Source: Gnetum montanum (Eukaryota; Streptophyta; Gnetopsida; Gnetales; Gnetaceae). Taken from it: a stretch of 64,000 bases of DNA. Position 1 is the first letter of the stretch, and each line of letters starts with the position of its first letter. Positions 60,446-64,000 of this stretch are shown one piece after another. Both the position numbers and the translations under genes were made by a program. The notes beneath the pieces are model-generated. The model did no database searches, was not told the DNA's origin, and saw nothing but the letters and a program-made list of their open reading frames with translations. The DNA lies in contig MNCI01008018.1 in the NCBI GenBank assembly GCA_015680685.1, positions 391,453 through 455,452 of the forward strand, given 5' to 3'.

Positions 60446-62393
60446 ATGTTATTGTATCCAGCAATAACAAGTGCTAGAGTTGGACATGGCCATGGTAGAA
60501 GGGAAAATGCTGGGCCTAGTAATTCAATTTTGATACCTAATCCTATTTTTAATCAAACAAAGGAGCCCATAATGTATCCTCAAGTAGATCTTGTTACCTC
60601 TATTTCTACTCCTACCTTAATTAAGAAGATTAGTCAAGATGACATTAACAGATATCTATTCTGGTTCTCCTATCAACATATAGAGAAGAACTTGAATTTT
60701 TTATCGATGCTCATTGCTTCAATAAGTGGCACTGATAATAGATGACTAATGAAGTGTAAGCTTATGGAAAATTTTATAAGATGAGACTTTCTACCTTTTA
60801 GGATGAGGAGAATCCTACTAGTACCACAAAATGATTGGAGAAGGTCATTAAGATTTTCAAGTTGATGGGTTACATCCTCATATAGTAAACTAAATTTAAA
60901 ACCTACTAATTAAAAAATTTTGCTAGTTATTAATGGGCTACTCTAGAGAAGACATGTTGTTGGAAGGATTGTGATGTTTATTGGAGTGATTTCCTTCTCA
61001 ATTTTAATGAGCATTATATTTCTTCAAAGTACATGAAGTTGAAAGAAAATGAGTTTATCACCTCTACTAGGACAACTAGATCATGACTGAGTATGACTAT
61101 AAGTTTTTGAAACTAAGTATGTATGTGTCTTACATATATTTAGATAAGAGAACTAGAGCGAACTATTTTATCCATGATCTTTGTGCAACCAGTAAGAGCC
61201 ACTTACTTCCTCTTCCTCTTCAAACATACAAGCATGCACATGTTTGTATATGGACTTGAAGTATAGTTAGTTGGTAGACAAAGTACATCATGATCACTCT
61301 CAAAAGAAGGATCAAATATCTTTTCAGAAGTCTAGTGGATCCAAGTGGGTAGCTATAGTTTTAGTCTTTAGGGGATGGGGATCCATTCCTTTTCATGCTT
61401 ACAAGAATGTTGGATAGGGATTATTCCAATAGTCATAACTATGACCAACTAGATCACAAGACTTTTACTTTTTAATGCATTTAGGAGGTGAAGGTTCTTA
61501 GCATGAAGGTAAACTTGTAGGCAACTTGGATGATACTAGGATGTATGCACATGTATACACTTCAACTAACTAATCAGTGGATGCTCAACTCAATACTATG
61601 ATAAATTCTAGAGGTATATTAAATTTTGTAGTTTTAATTCTATTTGATTATGGAATTAGTCATTCCTTTGTTGATTTTTGGATAGTTAAACATTTGGATT
61701 TTGAGCATTAGTCTCTTATTCAAGCACTTACCATTAACATCATTGGTGGTATCATGCTTATTACGGATCAAGTTTGCATATCTATACTCTTAATTATTTA
61801 ATATGTCTCTTGGCACACTAATCTACATGTCATGAGTCCAGGGAATTGTGACATCAACCTAGGCATGGATTGGTTCTTACACTATTATGGCAACTTGGAT
61901 TACTATCATAAGACACTTTCCATGGTAATAGTTTATGGTGTTCAAGTGGTCATGTAAATGAGGTTGCATAAGATTAAGTTTTTTCTTTTCTCATTTGAGG
62001 TCTTTTCACAACTTATTGTCAAAAGACCATTTCTATTTTGTAGTTTTGGTCAATGAGCCTTCTTCTTCACTTAGGATTAATCAGATTTCTATTATTCATG
62101 AGTGTTTTAATATCCTCAATTTCAATTTACTTAGTTAGCCTCCAAGGTATGATGTTGAGTTTAAGATTACTCTCAAACTCAGTACTAAATCTATCTCTAA
62201 GATTTTACATAAGATATTGCTTTTTGAGTTAGTTGAACTAAAGATTTAACTTCAAGAGCTAATAGATAAGGGTTTGATTAATCCAAGTATATCTTCTTGG
62301 GATGTGCCTACTTTTTTTATCATGAAAAAAAATGGTTGTATGAGGTTGTGAACTAATTATCAATAGTTTAATTAGGTGATTGTGAAGAATAAG
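60446..62393 (+). pseudogene. Chromovirus gag, protease and start of RT, truncated by insertion
   Basis: Gag runs from MLLYPAITSARVGHGHGRRE (60446) through FNEHYISSKYMKLKENEF (about 61006) and TRANYFIHDLC. The protease has LFDYGISHSFV with DYG at 61646-61654, where D-S-G is usual, and INLGMDWFLHYYGNLDYYHK (about 61852). RT begins with RYDVEFKITLKLSTKSISK (about 62148), LQELIDKGLINPSISSWDVP (about 62250), FIMKKNGCMRL and ends at VIVKNK (62376-62393), exactly where the next LTR starts. Multiple stops and frameshifts precede that insertion or accompany it. Confidence 0.8.
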
Positions 62394-63240
62394 TGATGGG
62401 ACGCGATATCACATGGGCCACAATATCGCGTCCGCCGTGATATCGCATCTTGCCCTGCGATATCACGTATGCAATATCGCAGTCCGCAAAAATGTTTATA
62501 AATAAGAAGTGGCTCTCCCTTGTTGATCATGCTAGTTTAGATTGTAGCTAGACTTTGGCAGTTTGATATCTCTAGAGATAGATTATTTTTTTAGTGTCTG
62601 CCCGCAATGTGGTGAATGCAATTATACGGAATTCTTTATTCGAGTGTGACATACTTGGACGCACACATGACCAACAATAAAGATCAAGATTACTTCATCA
62701 TTGTAGCATTCACTTTGTTAATTATTTGTTTATTTAATTGTATTTAATGCTTTCCTAATTAGTTCCTCTCACCCTTATCTCCTAGCAATGAAGAATGAGT
62801 ACGACTTGATTACGAGCATTTAAGTGTGACTACTTGGTAACCCAGTAGCATACCTAGGATCTACGCTTGGTAATCCCAGTGGTAGTCATGCACGAAGTCC
62901 AAGATGTGTACAAATTATCAAGGAATGGCTGCTCATTGCACTTAGGCTAGATTAGATTTTCTTACCCTTTCCTCCTAGTTCCTCCTAGCTTAGCGTAGTT
63001 AATCTTATTTTCCACTGCCTTCAGGAGTAGCACTAGAATTAGGAACACATCATACACCTCACTCTGGACTAAACCATACGTGAAAAATATAATACTAGTC
63101 CAGGTGGGAAGACAATGAAATATGACCTAAGGTTAATGATCTAGGTGTCACAACTAGTCCGTCTGTGGAGTTCGACTGGATCGCACATGAGAACGCTCGT
63201 ATTCGTATGGTTGAGTGTAGGGGTACCTTGCCACTCATCA
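62394..63240 (+). repeat. 5' LTR of the youngest element, TGATG/CATCA family
   Basis: Starts TGATGGGACGCG, ends CCACTCATCA. U3 (62399-62490) carries five or six alternating GATATCGC/GCGATATC words and a perfect 11-base inverted repeat (62399-62409 with 62423-62433). TATAAATA is at 62497-62504. It is rich in CpG compared with the other LTRs of the family, which suggests a younger age. The likely target duplication is ATAAG at 62389-62393; its partner is outside the window. Confidence 0.85.
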
Positions 63241-63241
63241 T

Positions 63242-63259
63242 TGGCACCATTGTCGGGGA
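63242..63259 (+). other. Primer binding site, tRNA-Asp type
   Basis: TGGCACCATTGTCGGGGA, one base after the LTR end. It differs from the tRNA-Asp complement at three positions, all transitions. Confidence 0.85.
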
Positions 63260-63380
63260 CAGTGCTAGTTATCTAGATTAGTTATATCATACAAGGTCAT
63301 TGTAAAGGACTTAACAATATATCTTTTAGAAAAAAAATATAATTATTAGAAGTCACGCGTAATTCACATACAACTTTACA

Positions 63381-64000
63381 ATGCCTCTCCTACAAGATAA
63401 TAATAACGCCACACTTAGTGAGGAAGTTCATTGGAGAACCAACGAACTATATGACGATGAAGATTGGAGTATACAACCTAAAGTAGGGGTTTCTTTTAAA
63501 CATGAACGAAAACAATGTCATCCCAACACACGAAGACATAACTTACCTGATGACGATGAACCCCCACTAGCCACTACAAGCCTAATGCAAATACAAGAGG
63601 TTGTTCGAATCTTACATAGGCATCGTAAAGGGAGCCGTCTACCCAGGCTCAATTTAAACAACTTTCCTACTTTTTCAGGAGGCTATGACTTAGATCCGCA
63701 TCAACATTTACAAGCCTTCTACGATGCCTGCACATGGAACAACATTGATAATGGTTGGCAAAAACTTAAGCTCTTTCCTATGACACTCGTTGACCAAGCA
63801 AAAGTATGGTATAGATCATTAAAACCAAATTCGATATGACGCTGGTCAACAATGGTAGAAGTCTTTAACGAAAAATATCAAACCTACGCAAGAGTGTCAG
63901 CTTTGAGGAAACAAATCCAAGGATGGAAACAAGCACAACATGAACCCTTGGACATGGCCTTAGAAAGATATTATGCATTGTTAAATAATTGTCCAGGCCA
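63381..64000 (+). pseudogene. gag of the youngest element, one stop, runs off the window
   Basis: Opens with MPLLQDNNNATLSEEVHWRT and stays open for 152 codons through an acidic N-terminal part and RLNLNNFPTFSGG, YDLDPHQHLQAFYDAC and AKVWYRSLKPNSI. A TGA at 63837-63839 interrupts, after which the same frame continues with RWSTMVEVFNEKYQTYARVS and HEPLDMALERYYAL to the end. The order matches Ty3 retrotransposon gag capsid (Y/F-L then W-F/Y). The stop looks like a single point change, so this is the least decayed coding region in the window. The rest of gag and any pol lie outside. Confidence 0.8.

Noticed and set aside
1-64000. CRISPR arrays, bacterial operons, ribosome binding sites
   Set aside because: The gene structure, introns and retroelements are eukaryotic; no array of identical spaced repeats exists. 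The 29-bp minisatellite has no spacers.

Overview
The window looks like transposon-rich nuclear DNA from a large-genome land plant, probably a seed plant and possibly a gymnosperm. The grounds are plant-type relics: a PLAT/LH2 stress-protein gene with a short intron, an L1-type LINE, Tat-lineage Ty3 pol with a second RNase H, a long-LTR chromovirus and tRNA-Asp-type primer sites. The DNA is AT-rich and contains almost no intact coding sequence; I see no gene likely to make a full-length host protein. The species cannot be fixed from the sequence alone.

Layout. (1) 1-7545: a large inverted duplication of a PLAT-domain gene (arms 1-1282 and 2710-7545). The right arm is split by a 3.5-kb LINE (3677-7207) and the loop holds another LINE relic. 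(2) 7546-13674: AT-rich DNA with a duplicated anonymous repeat, a possible small LTR, an apparently intronless CCR4-like nuclease pseudogene on the minus strand (10820-11860) and an assembly gap. (3) 14028-15660: RNase H-integrase remnant of a Ty3 element. (4) 17343-23210: W-box-rich promoter-like DNA, a decayed coiled-coil ORF, an LTR and a Tat-type protease. (5) 23.4-40.0 kb: an antisense, multi-exon coding relic whose E5-E6-E7 junctions keep a continuous frame. It is split by a 7.3-kb element with 2.5-2.7-kb LTRs and a non-coding interior (27006-34299); both LTRs carry a PARP-like catalytic fragment. Upstream of the antisense gene lies a degenerate tandem array of roughly 190-bp spacing (36.7-39.4 kb). 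(6) 40016-46200: Tat RT, RNase H, archaeal-type RNase H and integrase, a 29-bp minisatellite, a polypurine tract and a probable 3' LTR. (7) 48224-48863: a solo LTR with target duplication. (8) 50497-56530: a complete gag-only LTR element on the minus strand with TSD, PBS and PPT. (9) 57433-62393: chromovirus 5' LTR, gag, protease and start of RT, cut inside RT by (10) a younger LTR element, 62394 to the window end.

Nothing here works as an operon or pathway. The history is layered insertion: PLAT duplication then LINE; antisense gene then PARP-carrying LTR element; chromovirus then a TGATG/CATCA-family element. Many premature stops are of the kind expected from C-to-T change (CGA to TGA, CAG to TAG, TGG to TAG or TGA), which fits long-term cytosine methylation.
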